A DNA stretch of 64,000 nt from Planctomycetota bacterium. GTDB taxonomy: Bacteria > Planctomycetota > Uabimicrobiia > Uabimicrobiales > Uabimicrobiaceae. The notes under the pieces were generated by a model. That model had not been told where the DNA came from. It saw only the letters and a list, made by a program, of their open reading frames with translations, and did not search any database. The stretch covers positions 1-64,000 of the forward strand of contig JAJDCR010000131.1 of NCBI GenBank assembly GCA_029260735.1, given 5' to 3'. Within the stretch, counting starts at the first letter, position 1. Every line of letters starts with the position of its first letter. A program made the translations under genes and the position numbers. Positions 32,538 through 41,342 of this stretch are shown piece by piece.

Positions 32538-34697
32538 ATGTTTTGGTGGGTTCTATATCTGTTGCTATTAGTGGGAGCAGGAAGCCATTTACTCGTTCCT
32601 TCCTATGAAAGTTTTATCCCTCTTCTCCTCCTCATTTTCATAAATGCCTATTTTAGTTTTCGTTGGATTTGGCAGCCTCGGGGAAAGCTATGGAAACTTC
32701 TTTTCTTGAGCCTACTTCAACTGGCTCTATTTTCCTTCACTTTTCGTCTTCTCTATATTCTAGGAGGGGAAACATACTATACTTTTTTGCATCCTCCTCA
32801 AGCCTGGGACTGGTGCCAACTTACTTTAGTCCACGTTCTAAGAGCGGCCGACTTCATGGATGCTATTGAAGGATATGGCTGGCATCTGCAAAACATCAAA
32901 TCTCAAGGATACCTTTCTGGCTCAGCTATCGTTAGCTTGCATCTTTTAGTCGACTTCTTTCTCTTTACCACTCTCTACAAGATTTTACAGCAAACTCAAT
33001 TTTCCACCATGCTCTGGAAAAAGTTACTTCAAACAACAAAAGTATTCTCTCTCATGGGCTTATCTGCTTTGGGAATATATTTGCTCTATAATATTCGTGT
33101 TTTCTATCCTTTTTTAGTCTGGGGAATTGTTTGTGGTTTCATGGGCTTAACCATGAGCTTTTGGACTTTTGAAACTCCTAGAAAAAAGAAAGTAAGAGAA
33201 ATTCTGCCGCCCATTATTTTTCCCCTTCTCACGATATTCGGAGGATTTTTTCTATATCCTTTTTGGCTTGAGCACTCTTTGTCCATTCAAATAATACTGT
33301 TTTTGGGCTTTCTTTGGTTAGCAGGACTAGCCACTATTGCCCTATCCTACATAACACAGCGTCTACTATTTACACTATGGTCCATTCCCCTTACCTATGC
33401 ATTCTTCCCTTTGTTCTTATTTATTTTGTCTTTTGGTGGTTTTTGCCAATGGATTTGGATCTATCACCTGGGTTGGATCGAAGGGAGTAAGGATTTTTTC
33501 ATCTTCTTTTTTACTCTGGATAATCTTTTTCGAGCGATTGATGTTTTGGATATGTCTCAGGTTTACGGATGGAATTGGTCTCAGGGAAATTACCAAGGAT
33601 GGCTCTTTTCCACAGTCGTTGTTTCGTTTCGCTTCCTCGCCTCTACCTTCTTTTATCAGAGTGTCTACAAGTTTTTTCTCTTTATGGGGTTTAGCCGTAT
33701 TGTCTCTCTCGAAAAAAAATTAGAAATGCTCAAAGACGCAGATCCCGTTATTAGAAAATCTGCCGAAAATCAACTTAAAAAATATCCCGACAAAGAAATT
33801 ATTCCCTACATTCTTTCCTTTCTCCAAGGATCAGAGGAGCGTAAACTTTTAGCTCTAGAAATTTGTCATAACCATGCTGAAAATAGACTCATTCCTTACG
33901 TGATACCTCTTCTGAACGAGCGTTTTGAAGGCGTCTTAAAAATTCTAAAAAAATGTGACCTGGACGAAGTCTGCTCTTATCTCATTCCTCTTTTAACAAA
34001 TAAGGAAGATCAAAATAGAGAATGTGCCTCTGAAGCCCTCATTGAATTAGAAGCAAAAAAGAAAATAGGAGAGATTGCTCCTCTTTTGGAACATAAGGAC
34101 GGCGAAATCAGAGAACTAGGAATATCAACCTTATGGAGACTAGGGGACCAAACAGAATTAAAAAATGCGACGCACCTCTTGAAAGATCCCTACTCTAAAG
34201 TAAGAAGATCATACGTCGAAGTATTGGCAAACCTAGGGATCTCTCCTGGGGCTTCTCAACTAATGGAAATGTTAAAAGATGAGAAAGAGGGAGTTCGTTC
34301 TGCCGTAATCCGATCCATTTCTCAACTAAAAACTGAGGAGGCTATTCCCGACTTAATCTGTCTCTTAAAAAAAGAAAAAGACTACGAAGTACGAGAGGAA
34401 ATTCTCCGAGCTTTAGTTAGTCTTGAGGCGAAAGAATCGGTGTCAGACATCCTTCCCTTCTTAAAGTTTCTGGACAAAAAAAAGGTGCGAGGTCAATTTG
34501 GAGATTACGAGGATTGGAGTTTCGAAGAACAAGAGGAGATTGATTTAGGTAGGTTAGCCGTTTGGGCCCTAGGAGAACTCGGAGATAGCCAGTTAATCCC
34601 CAAACTTATTCCTTATCAGGAAATTCCCGATGAGGAAGTAGTTGATGAGATAAGGGATGCTCTTGATAAACTGGAATCTCCTAGGAAGCAGAAGTAA
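32538..34697 (+). CDS. Polytopic membrane protein with C-terminal HEAT repeats
   Basis: A 719-residue protein of unknown function. The first ~390 residues carry about ten membrane segments and the last ~320 are HEAT/PBS-lyase-like repeats (REPV-type helices such as DPVIRKSAENQLKKYPDK and GEIRELGISTLWRLGD). The membrane half is internally duplicated. The motif RAADFMDAIEGYGW, ~15 residues, then LSGSAIVS...LYK near residues 103-150 recurs as RAIDVLDMSQVYGW...LFSTVVVS...VYK near 333-382. The HEAT part is probably a cytoplasmic scaffold. GGGAG lies 9 bases before the chosen ATG. It converges on the PEP-CTERM gene with 13 bases between. Confidence 0.7.
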   Translation: MFWWVLYLLLLVGAGSHLLVPSYESFIPLLLLIFINAYFSFRWIWQPRGKLWKLLFLSLLQLALFSFTFRLLYILGGETYYTFLHPPQAWDWCQLTLVHVLRAADFMDAIEGYGWHLQNIKSQGYLSGSAIVSLHLLVDFFLFTTLYKILQQTQFSTMLWKKLLQTTKVFSLMGLSALGIYLLYNIRVFYPFLVWGIVCGFMGLTMSFWTFETPRKKKVREILPPIIFPLLTIFGGFFLYPFWLEHSLSIQIILFLGFLWLAGLATIALSYITQRLLFTLWSIPLTYAFFPLFLFILSFGGFCQWIWIYHLGWIEGSKDFFIFFFTLDNLFRAIDVLDMSQVYGWNWSQGNYQGWLFSTVVVSFRFLASTFFYQSVYKFFLFMGFSRIVSLEKKLEMLKDADPVIRKSAENQLKKYPDKEIIPYILSFLQGSEERKLLALEICHNHAENRLIPYVIPLLNERFEGVLKILKKCDLDEVCSYLIPLLTNKEDQNRECASEALIELEAKKKIGEIAPLLEHKDGEIRELGISTLWRLGDQTELKNATHLLKDPYSKVRRSYVEVLANLGISPGASQLMEMLKDEKEGVRSAVIRSISQLKTEEAIPDLICLLKKEKDYEVREEILRALVSLEAKESVSDILPFLKFLDKKKVRGQFGDYEDWSFEEQEEIDLGRLAVWALGELGDSQLIPKLIPYQEIPDEEVVDEIRDALDKLESPRKQK

Positions 34698-34710
34698 TTT
34701 TGCCAGAATA

Positions 34711-35502
34711 TTAGCTCTTTTGTTTTCTCTGAACAAAGCATACTCCGCATAATCCAAAAACTAATAAGGTCAAGGAAGTGGGCTCAGGAACAAGAACATC
34801 TGCCGTAAACTGGACATCATCAATGAACAAATCCATGATCGAACCGTTGGTTGATCCGGTATTCCAGTTCAAGAGTCCAAAAGTATTTAATCCATTGAGT
34901 TGTGAGCGCTCCGTAGCATTAAGGTTAACATTGACAACTCCTCCTCCACTACCAGAAATCGATAAAGTAAGATTTCCATTGCTACCAGAGTTGGCATCAT
35001 AGGAATAACTCCAATCGCGTGTAGTGTTGATGCCAGAAACTGTCAACAAATGACTGATCGTAGCCCCACGAGCCAGAAAAATGCGGTTGGAACTGGTACT
35101 CGCTTCTATGACTAAAAAACCCAGCGCAGCAGCTTGTGGGCTGGCTGCATCGCGGTTAAAATGACCAATAAACATGTTGTTGTTGTAGCCACTATCTAAT
35201 CGCGTCGTAATGTAAGATCCTGAAGCACTGATGTTGTCTGCTCCGCTAAGAGTTCCAATATTTGTGTCTCCAAACCAGGAAACGGAATTACTGCGATTAA
35301 AACTTCCCCCCACTTCCCCCGCATTTCCTGTAGTATTCCCTGAATTTCGAAAACCATAGTTGTTTCCAAGATCAGGCAAATTAAAGCTCGTCCAATTAGG
35401 ATCACTATCAAAATTTTCGCTGCGGGTAATGAGAGAGGCTGATGCGGTCTGGCAAAATGATGCCAGCGTGAAAATCAGCACAAAAATTTTTAGGAAATTC
35501 AC
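34711..35502 (-). CDS. PEP-CTERM sorting-domain protein
   Basis: A 263-residue exported protein. I start it at a GTG at 35502, because AAGGAG lies six bases upstream and the signal peptide (NFLKIFVLIFTLASFCQTASA) begins immediately; the ATG at 35556 would add 18 charged residues. The body (ENFDSDPNWTSF, NNMFIGHFNRDAAS, DWSYSYDANSGSNGNLTLSI, IMDLFIDDVQFT) is the concanavalin-like beta-sandwich common among PEP-CTERM proteins. The tail is VPEPTSLTLL, helix, QRKQKS. Function is unknown. Confidence 0.85.
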   Translation of the reverse strand: MNFLKIFVLIFTLASFCQTASASLITRSENFDSDPNWTSFNLPDLGNNYGFRNSGNTTGNAGEVGGSFNRSNSVSWFGDTNIGTLSGADNISASGSYITTRLDSGYNNNMFIGHFNRDAASPQAAALGFLVIEASTSSNRIFLARGATISHLLTVSGINTTRDWSYSYDANSGSNGNLTLSISGSGGGVVNVNLNATERSQLNGLNTFGLLNWNTGSTNGSIMDLFIDDVQFTADVLVPEPTSLTLLVFGLCGVCFVQRKQKS

Positions 35503-35869
35503 ATTAGGCTCCTTCAACTTAGATAGCTTTTCTGCTAGACTAATTAATTTATTCAAAGAATTGACAATTTTTAATCAAAGATATCTAATTATAAAGGGTA
35601 AAAATCAAATATCCAAGAAAAAAATTGGAAGCCGATGCTTTTTAAGACGTGTGGGTTTAGAAGGCGGGGTGAGTTTACATAAAAGTCTAAGGCCCAATGA
35701 ATTTAATACACCGAAGGTGTTATATATCAGTAGCCCAGGGTAAAATGAGCCAAAGGCGAACGATACCCTGGGGCACCCAGAAGCAAAAAAATAATATTTG
35801 TACGTTCAAGGAGGAAATACCCTAGGCCAAGAAAGACAAAAAATAATGGAAATAGAATCTAGATAAAAC
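35503..35869. repeat. Intergenic region with CCCAGGG palindromes
   Basis: No gene is seen. The left half should contain the promoter of the gene at 34711-35502. The right half has ACACC-GAA-GGTGT (35708-35720) and a longer stem, GCCCAGGGTA (35733-35742) with TACCCTGGGGC (35764-35774), similar in type to the other repeat clusters of the window. Confidence 0.6.
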
Positions 35870-36517
35870 CTATTTCCGAAAACGATTTAGGCCCAACAAA
35901 GCAAAACCGAGCAAGAAAGCAATGTAAGTTGAAGGCTCAGGTACACCATCGCCAGAACGAAAAGCAACTTCTCCTATTCCTATTTGTCCACCACCGCCCG
36001 CTGCAGTATTTAGAGCGTTTAGATGAATAAATTGTGTAGTTTGATTTCCAAAGAGAAATACCTGCCCGGAAGCTCCGCCGGAGGCATCCGCCAAAGCATT
36101 AAATGTTCCTCCAACTTGAGCCGTTGTTCCGTTAGCAAAACTAGTGTCGTTGTCCAAAAATAGCTCGAACTGAGTAACAGTTCCGCCATCCAGTTCCGCC
36201 CAAAATGCTAAACCACTTATGGTTTGAATACTTCCAAAATTGAAAGTAAACTGTTCAGGAGCACCCGTACCAGCGACAAATCCAGAGTTGTTTTGTACGT
36301 TACCAGTATGAGTTGTTCCTGAAACAAAAGTATCAAAATCCGTTACCCCGTTGACGTAGTTTGCGCTTAAACCATTTTGATTGGTAATGTTAGCAAGAGC
36401 AAAAAAACCTCCAAAATCTCCAGAGGGGGAAGACACTGACGCAGTAAGAATCGTTGCTCCTTGGGCAAAAGAGCTGAATAAAAATATCATTAGAATAAAA
36501 GAATAAATTTTTCTCAT
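35870..36517 (-). CDS. PEP-CTERM sorting-domain protein
   Basis: A 215-residue exported protein. The start at 36517 is set by AAAGGAAAA and by the signal peptide MRKIYSFILMIFLFSSFAQG; the frame is open to 36556. The body is rich in Gly, Asn and Thr with a discoidin-like series of strands (FTFNFGSIQTISGLAFWAEL, VTQFELFLDND, GQIGIGEVAFR). The tail is VPEPSTYIAFLLG, helix, NRFRK, nearly the same wording as the tail of the protein at 812. A candidate promoter is present at 36562-36590. Confidence 0.85.
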   Translation of the reverse strand: MRKIYSFILMIFLFSSFAQGATILTASVSSPSGDFGGFFALANITNQNGLSANYVNGVTDFDTFVSGTTHTGNVQNNSGFVAGTGAPEQFTFNFGSIQTISGLAFWAELDGGTVTQFELFLDNDTSFANGTTAQVGGTFNALADASGGASGQVFLFGNQTTQFIHLNALNTAAGGGGQIGIGEVAFRSGDGVPEPSTYIAFLLGFALLGLNRFRK

Positions 36518-36561
36518 GTTTTTCCTTTCAGAGAGTTTGGTATTATCTATTATCACTATTT

Positions 36562-36590
36562 AGTGTAAACTGTTTATTCTCTCTTGGCAA
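36562..36590 (-). promoter_or_regulatory. Candidate sigma-70 promoter for the gene at 35870
   Basis: On the minus strand TTGCCA and TACACT are separated by 17 bases, about 45 bases before the ATG. A small dyad (ACACTAAATAGTG) overlaps the -10 box. The -35 hexamer equals that of the gene at 13052. Confidence 0.45.
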
Positions 36591-36616
36591 ATAAAAAAAA
36601 CACTTAATGAAAAAAT

Positions 36617-38752
36617 CTATCCCTTATCTATTCCTATTTTTTTATAGTACTGGTTTCGCCAATTATCTAAGTCAGAACAGTACCAAGGGCTAAACCTTCT
36701 GTCAGAGGGGCCTCCTGCCATGTTGGAATGGATTTCACTTTCGGCAACATCTGTGACAAAGCGGTAAGAAGGGGTGAAGGAAGTTGTTCGGCCTGAGCTT
36801 TGATAAATTTGCCCTTGGTGAGGAGTGGCTCTGCCTCCTCGGAGAGGAATAGGACCACGATCAAACCCGAAAAACTTAGGAAGTTTTCCTCCAAAAATGA
36901 GATTTTGTAAGAGCAACTGGTTACTTTCTCCCCACTTTTGTAAAGGTTCTTTCAGAGCTTCCTGGATAGCTTTCCTGTAGATTTCATTTTGTTCTCTCTC
37001 TTGGAACCAAAGGCTTGAGTTTTTCAGTAAAATAGAATCAAAGTTTTGGTAGAAATCAATAAATATACCTGTTTGCTCCCATAAATAATCAAACGCTGCT
37101 TCGCTTAAACCCCCTTTGGCAAACACTTCCTTGTGGAGATTTTGATAAATTTTCTCAAAGAGAAAGGCTGCTTTAGAATCTAAATCGTAGCAAAGATCCC
37201 ACTCTAAGAGAGCCCGACTGGCGGGATTATTCTCATCAAGTAGTGGCTTTATGGTTTCCATGAACTGCTCGCCTTGCTTTGAAAAAACATCATATTGGAT
37301 TTTTTTCATATCCTCTAAGCTATGATTATCTTTTTCTGCGAGGAGATGAGATATTCTTTTAGCTCGGTAATCTCCCATGGGTAGATTAATCGGCTGAACT
37401 TTGCCCCATTCATTTAAGTCTTGGTTTGCAGTGGCAAAATATCCTTGCTTGGGGTTTAAGCAACGAGGAAGATCTTGGTAGTTGGCAAAGCCTTGCCAAT
37501 CGTTTTCGGCCAACCAACCGGGCAGAGGCAAGAGTCCTGAGGCACCTTCTTTACGGATGGGGCATAAACCGGACATTTGATAGCCAATATTCCCCGCCTT
37601 GTCCGCCAGCACCCAATTCCAGGCCGTTTCTATTTGTCCTAAGAACTCCATGCCCTCTTCCACAGAACGGGCCTTGTACATCTTGAGCATCTGCGAAATA
37701 GACTTAGCTCCTGCTCTAGAAGAAGCCCATGAGGTCGTTAAGTAATAGCCTTTGTTATGAGGATCTCCTTCTAGTGTCCCGTGCTCATTTTCATAGAAAA
37801 CAACTTCACTGTCTGGCTTTTTTTTGCGATGAATCAGTTCTTTTCTTTCTGCAAAAGAATGCCACTCTCCCTCTTTGCGGTATTTTCCATCTTGGCAATC
37901 CTCCACCCACGAATCAACCGCATCCATAAAGCTATAAGTGGCACCCCAAGAAAGATTTGCATTACGCCCGATCAAAACTCCGGGGAGACCAGGCATACTC
38001 CCCCCCATGATGTAGTTATCCGAAGACTCCAAGAGCACTTCATACCAAACATTGGGTAAACGATTGGTTTCCAAATGAGGGTCATTCGCTAAAAAAGGTT
38101 TTCCTGACTGAGTTTTTGAGCCAGAAACAACCCAGTTATTAGAACCTACCATAGGGGGCACTATTGTTTTCCAAATCCCATCAGGAACAATCCGTTCTTC
38201 AAACTGGACTTTCTGGAGTAAATCGATATCCAGATTTTCCAAGCCTTTGGGAAAAAGCTCCCAGAGCTTTTCACGACTAATCCCCGCTTGGATCATTTGC
38301 AGCAAGAATCTTTCCATTTCGGCTTGTGATTGAGCCAAAGTTAAATAACCCGTCATTCGAGAGAGCATAATGCTGTCTTTTATCTCCCATTTATCAGGAG
38401 TGTAGCCTAATAAACGAAGTTCCCAGGGAAATTTTTTAGACAAGCGAAAATTTACGCCATCGCAGTAAGATTGGCAGAGGCTTTTTTCTTCTACCGATAA
38501 CTTATTAACTTCTTCTTGCAAGCCTCCTTGCCAATTCATTTTGCGAAAAAAAATGTCTGTCTGGAGCATGCTTTCGTCAGAACTGAGATATTGAGAAGCT
38601 TGTCCTTTTCCTAAAATACGCATAAGAAGTATCTGTAAACTACGATCAACGGCATGGCAATAACCCAATCCCCAAACTAAATCGATTAAATCTTTCGCTT
38701 TCACATGATGGATACCATCTTTGTTCCGTTTGATATTTACATTTTTGATCAT
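36617..38752 (-). CDS. Penicillin acylase family protein (Ntn-hydrolase)
   Basis: A 711-residue member of the penicillin-amidase family, N-terminal-nucleophile hydrolases that cleave themselves into two chains and hydrolyse amide bonds of N-acyl compounds (beta-lactams, N-acyl homoserine lactones, N-acyl amino acids). The proenzyme junction is VGSNNWVVSG; S204 would become the N-terminal nucleophile of the beta chain. Further motifs fit: NDPHLETNRLPNVWYE, PGVLIGRNANLSWG and GGPSDRRFSPWY. No signal peptide is seen, unlike most periplasmic acylases, so it may act in the cytoplasm or use another route. AGGAAAAAC precedes the ATG. It is a single gene, and the substrate cannot be deduced. Confidence 0.88.
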   Translation of the reverse strand: MIKNVNIKRNKDGIHHVKAKDLIDLVWGLGYCHAVDRSLQILLMRILGKGQASQYLSSDESMLQTDIFFRKMNWQGGLQEEVNKLSVEEKSLCQSYCDGVNFRLSKKFPWELRLLGYTPDKWEIKDSIMLSRMTGYLTLAQSQAEMERFLLQMIQAGISREKLWELFPKGLENLDIDLLQKVQFEERIVPDGIWKTIVPPMVGSNNWVVSGSKTQSGKPFLANDPHLETNRLPNVWYEVLLESSDNYIMGGSMPGLPGVLIGRNANLSWGATYSFMDAVDSWVEDCQDGKYRKEGEWHSFAERKELIHRKKKPDSEVVFYENEHGTLEGDPHNKGYYLTTSWASSRAGAKSISQMLKMYKARSVEEGMEFLGQIETAWNWVLADKAGNIGYQMSGLCPIRKEGASGLLPLPGWLAENDWQGFANYQDLPRCLNPKQGYFATANQDLNEWGKVQPINLPMGDYRAKRISHLLAEKDNHSLEDMKKIQYDVFSKQGEQFMETIKPLLDENNPASRALLEWDLCYDLDSKAAFLFEKIYQNLHKEVFAKGGLSEAAFDYLWEQTGIFIDFYQNFDSILLKNSSLWFQEREQNEIYRKAIQEALKEPLQKWGESNQLLLQNLIFGGKLPKFFGFDRGPIPLRGGRATPHQGQIYQSSGRTTSFTPSYRFVTDVAESEIHSNMAGGPSDRRFSPWYCSDLDNWRNQYYKKIGIDKG

Positions 38753-38793
38753 AATTTTGGGTTTTTCCTATGAAGATATGTCTTTTTCTCTTT

Positions 38794-38847
38794 ATACTAG
38801 GGTCTGTCGCTATTTAATTAATACTAGGGTCTGTCGCTATTCAATTA
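38794..38847 (+). repeat. 27-bp tandem repeat, two copies
   Basis: Two adjacent 27-base units (38794-38820 and 38821-38847) contain ACTAGGGTCTGTCGCTATT and differ at one base. They lie between divergent genes, ending 28 bases before the start codon at 38876, so they may contain promoter or operator sequence for either gene. Confidence 0.85.
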
Positions 38848-38875
38848 TAATAAAAATAACCAAAAAGGAAAAGCG

Positions 38876-39874
38876 TTGAAACTAAACATACTCGACCAAT
38901 CGCCCGTCACAGATGGAGAAACCCCGCGACAGGCGATAGAAAACACCTTAGAGCTAGCCCAAAAAGCTGATCAACTCGGATACCACCGTTTTTGGGTATC
39001 AGAACACCACAATACAGTATCGTTCGCCTCACCCACTCCTGAGATTTTGATCCCTCGTCTGGCTTCACTAACATCTCGTATGCGCATTGGCTCGGGAGGA
39101 GTGATGCTCGGGCACTACAGTCCTTTTAAAGTGGCTGAGCAGTTTAATATGCTAGAGAATTTGTTTCCTGGTAGAATTGATCTGGGGCTAGGGCGTGCTA
39201 GTGGAGCTGATGCTGAAACAACTCGAGTTCTCGAAGCGGGAGTGTTTCACAACACAGATCCCTTTCAAAAAATGCTAGAACTCATATCTATCATCGGAAA
39301 ATCCAATAACCCCTTCCAATATGGAAATGTCAATGCCATGCCCTTAACTGACTCCAAGCCTGAATTTTGGATTCTGGGCTCTAGTCCCGCCAGTGCATTG
39401 TTTGCCGCCAAACACGGACTAGCATATTCTTTTGCCTCTTTTATCAACGACGATGCATGCATTCCCTCACTACAGATGTACCACCAAAATTTCACTCCTT
39501 CGCCTCATTTATCTGCTCCCTATGTCAATCTCGGCATTTTTGCCCTTTGCGCTTCGACAGAAGAAAAAGCACGCGCTTTGGTCAAGAGCTCAGAGCTATG
39601 GGGGATTCGAGCATTTATACGCGGTGATTATCGGCCCTTCCCTAAAAACGAAGAAGCCATTCGGGCAACTTTTCATCCCCAAGAAACCATGTTTCTCAAT
39701 CATAGACGCGCTTCGCGCTATATTGGCTCACCAGAACAAATCAAAACACAGCTCGACGGGCTAGTTAAACGGCTGATGGTCGATGAACTCACCATTGTGA
39801 CTATAACCGATCAATTGGAGGATCGCTTGGAATCTTACCGCTTAATTGCAGAAATTTACGGTTTAGAAAATTAG
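38876..39874 (+). CDS. Luciferase-like (LLM) flavin-dependent oxidoreductase
   Basis: A 332-residue TIM-barrel enzyme of the bacterial luciferase-like monooxygenase family, MsnO8/YhbW-like subgroup. Such enzymes use reduced flavin and oxygen on unidentified substrates. Signatures: LDQSPVTDGETPRQAIENT at the start, FWVSEHHN, GSGGVMLGHYSPFKVAEQF, LFPGRIDLGLGRASGAD, and the C-terminal IGSPEQI helix. The start is a TTG preceded by AAAAGGAAAA. It is divergent from the acylase gene, across the 27-bp tandem repeat, and appears monocistronic. Confidence 0.88.
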   Translation: MKLNILDQSPVTDGETPRQAIENTLELAQKADQLGYHRFWVSEHHNTVSFASPTPEILIPRLASLTSRMRIGSGGVMLGHYSPFKVAEQFNMLENLFPGRIDLGLGRASGADAETTRVLEAGVFHNTDPFQKMLELISIIGKSNNPFQYGNVNAMPLTDSKPEFWILGSSPASALFAAKHGLAYSFASFINDDACIPSLQMYHQNFTPSPHLSAPYVNLGIFALCASTEEKARALVKSSELWGIRAFIRGDYRPFPKNEEAIRATFHPQETMFLNHRRASRYIGSPEQIKTQLDGLVKRLMVDELTIVTITDQLEDRLESYRLIAEIYGLEN

Positions 39875-40020
39875 CCAAAGGGTGGTTAGCAGTTTAATTC
39901 TAGTGACGATTATGTTGATATTGGCTTATATATGATGGTGGGGCAAAATAGAGGTTTTCGGGCGAAATATTTGTGTTTTTTGGGGTGTATTATGGCGTGT
40001 TTTTTTCTATACGTCCCTTT

Positions 40021-40794
40021 CTACCTAGCTCTGAATATTCTCCTAACCGATAAGAATGCGATAAATGATAGGAGCCATGTGGATGGCTCAGGAACAGAGG
40101 TTCCTGTTGAAGCAAATAAAATTTCCGTATCGGTACGGACACCTTCAAAAATACGCACATCATCAATGAGACCTATCCAACGTAAAGTAGAACGATCAGA
40201 GAAACCACCAATAACGGCAGGTAAATCTTCTCTATAAGATATCGGGTTATTTTGAAGGAATTCGCTCGTTTGAACACCATTGACATACATGCGCGCTGTG
40301 TTGGTAACGCCATCAAATGTTAAAGCAATATGAGACCATTCATTCAATGGTAAAACCCCACCATGTACATTAAGAAAAGAATCGTTAGTTCCATCACCCA
40401 CTTGCCCTACAAGTACATTAACACCACTTCGTGGTCCTATTATAAGACCAACATTACTACTAGATTGGCCAATGGCAAAAATCCCTTTATTATTAGTAAC
40501 ATCTTCAGGATTCACCCAAACTTCAATAGAAATACTTGGAAAAGCCAAATTGGCACTAGAACCAATATTAACCACATCATCACCGTCAAATGACAACGCA
40601 AAATTACCGCTACCTCCTAATGGTGTATCGGAACTATATGCAGCTCCACTAATCACACCATCAAGATTACCAGTGCCATCTGTTGCCGTTGTTCCGAAAC
40701 CTTCATTGAATAGGTACTCAGATCTAAGTATAGCGGCATGGGCAGAAATTCCTATAACAAGAAATAACCCTGTTAAAATAATTTTAACATACAT
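40021..40794 (-). CDS. PEP-CTERM protein with LamG/concanavalin-like domain
   Basis: A 257-residue exported protein. It has a signal peptide (ending ISAHA), then a complete LamG-type (laminin G-like) jelly roll: SEYLFNEGFGTTATDGTGN, FALSFDGDDVVNIG, ISIEVWVNPED, WSHIALTFDG, RMYVNGVQTS and GLIDDVRIFEGVRT. These domains bind glycans or proteins and are common in secreted planctomycete proteins. The tail is VPEPSTWLLS, helix, RRIFRAR. I use the ATG at 40794; a GTG four codons upstream is possible. The ribosome site is weak (AGAGTGG). Confidence 0.87.
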   Translation of the reverse strand: MYVKIILTGLFLVIGISAHAAILRSEYLFNEGFGTTATDGTGNLDGVISGAAYSSDTPLGGSGNFALSFDGDDVVNIGSSANLAFPSISIEVWVNPEDVTNNKGIFAIGQSSSNVGLIIGPRSGVNVLVGQVGDGTNDSFLNVHGGVLPLNEWSHIALTFDGVTNTARMYVNGVQTSEFLQNNPISYREDLPAVIGGFSDRSTLRWIGLIDDVRIFEGVRTDTEILFASTGTSVPEPSTWLLSFIAFLSVRRIFRAR

Positions 40795-41342
40795 AATATA
40801 TACCACTCTTGTTGTTAGTTTCGAAAAATCTATTTCCGCAAAAGTTTCAAAAAAAATGATTTAGATATATTATATATACAATAATTTGTTAAAGTTTTCA
40901 ACATAAACTCACACCTAGTAAAGATTAAGAGATTATTAATCTTGATGCGTGTGCAAAAAGTATCTCTTCATCTTAAGCCTCGGAGAGACGAAGACACGTA
41001 GACAGGGGATTTATCCCCTGGAATGGATATATCCCTAAATTATTGCCCTTTACTAAAGGGCATTTCTTCTTGGATTCTCTTACACCAGGGAATAAATTCC
41101 CTGGCTACGTGCCACTGCCGCATTCGCGGCAAAAAGAAAACTCAGAAAACTTTTTACACATGCATCAAAATTGGCAAAAAGAACTTTGATAGAGAGAAAA
41201 AATATGGGAAAATAGCTACCTCATTCGAATATTAAGTGTTATTAGACATCGGACAAGACAAGGCCAATATTTTTACCATGGACTACCCCTTCAACTATAT
41301 TCCTTTCTGATAAAATTCAGAAGGGGCTACTGAGGTTTTTTT
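40795..41342. other. Intergenic region with repeats
   Basis: No gene is seen in these ~550 bases. Palindromes are present at 41003-41020 (CAGGGGAT-TT-ATCCCCTG) and 41045-41061 (GCCCTTT-ACT-AAAGGGC), directly followed by the second copy of the 92-bp repeat. Close to the kinase gene, CCTTTCTGA and TCAGAAGGG (about 41302-41326) form a leader hairpin just before the ribosome site. Confidence 0.6.
41078..41169 (+). repeat. 92-bp direct repeat, copy 2
   Basis: Identical over all 92 bases to 51-142, in the same orientation. Perfect identity over this length between noncoding sites 41 kb apart implies recent copying or ongoing conversion. The left neighbours are two more palindromes of similar make-up. 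Confidence 0.9.
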
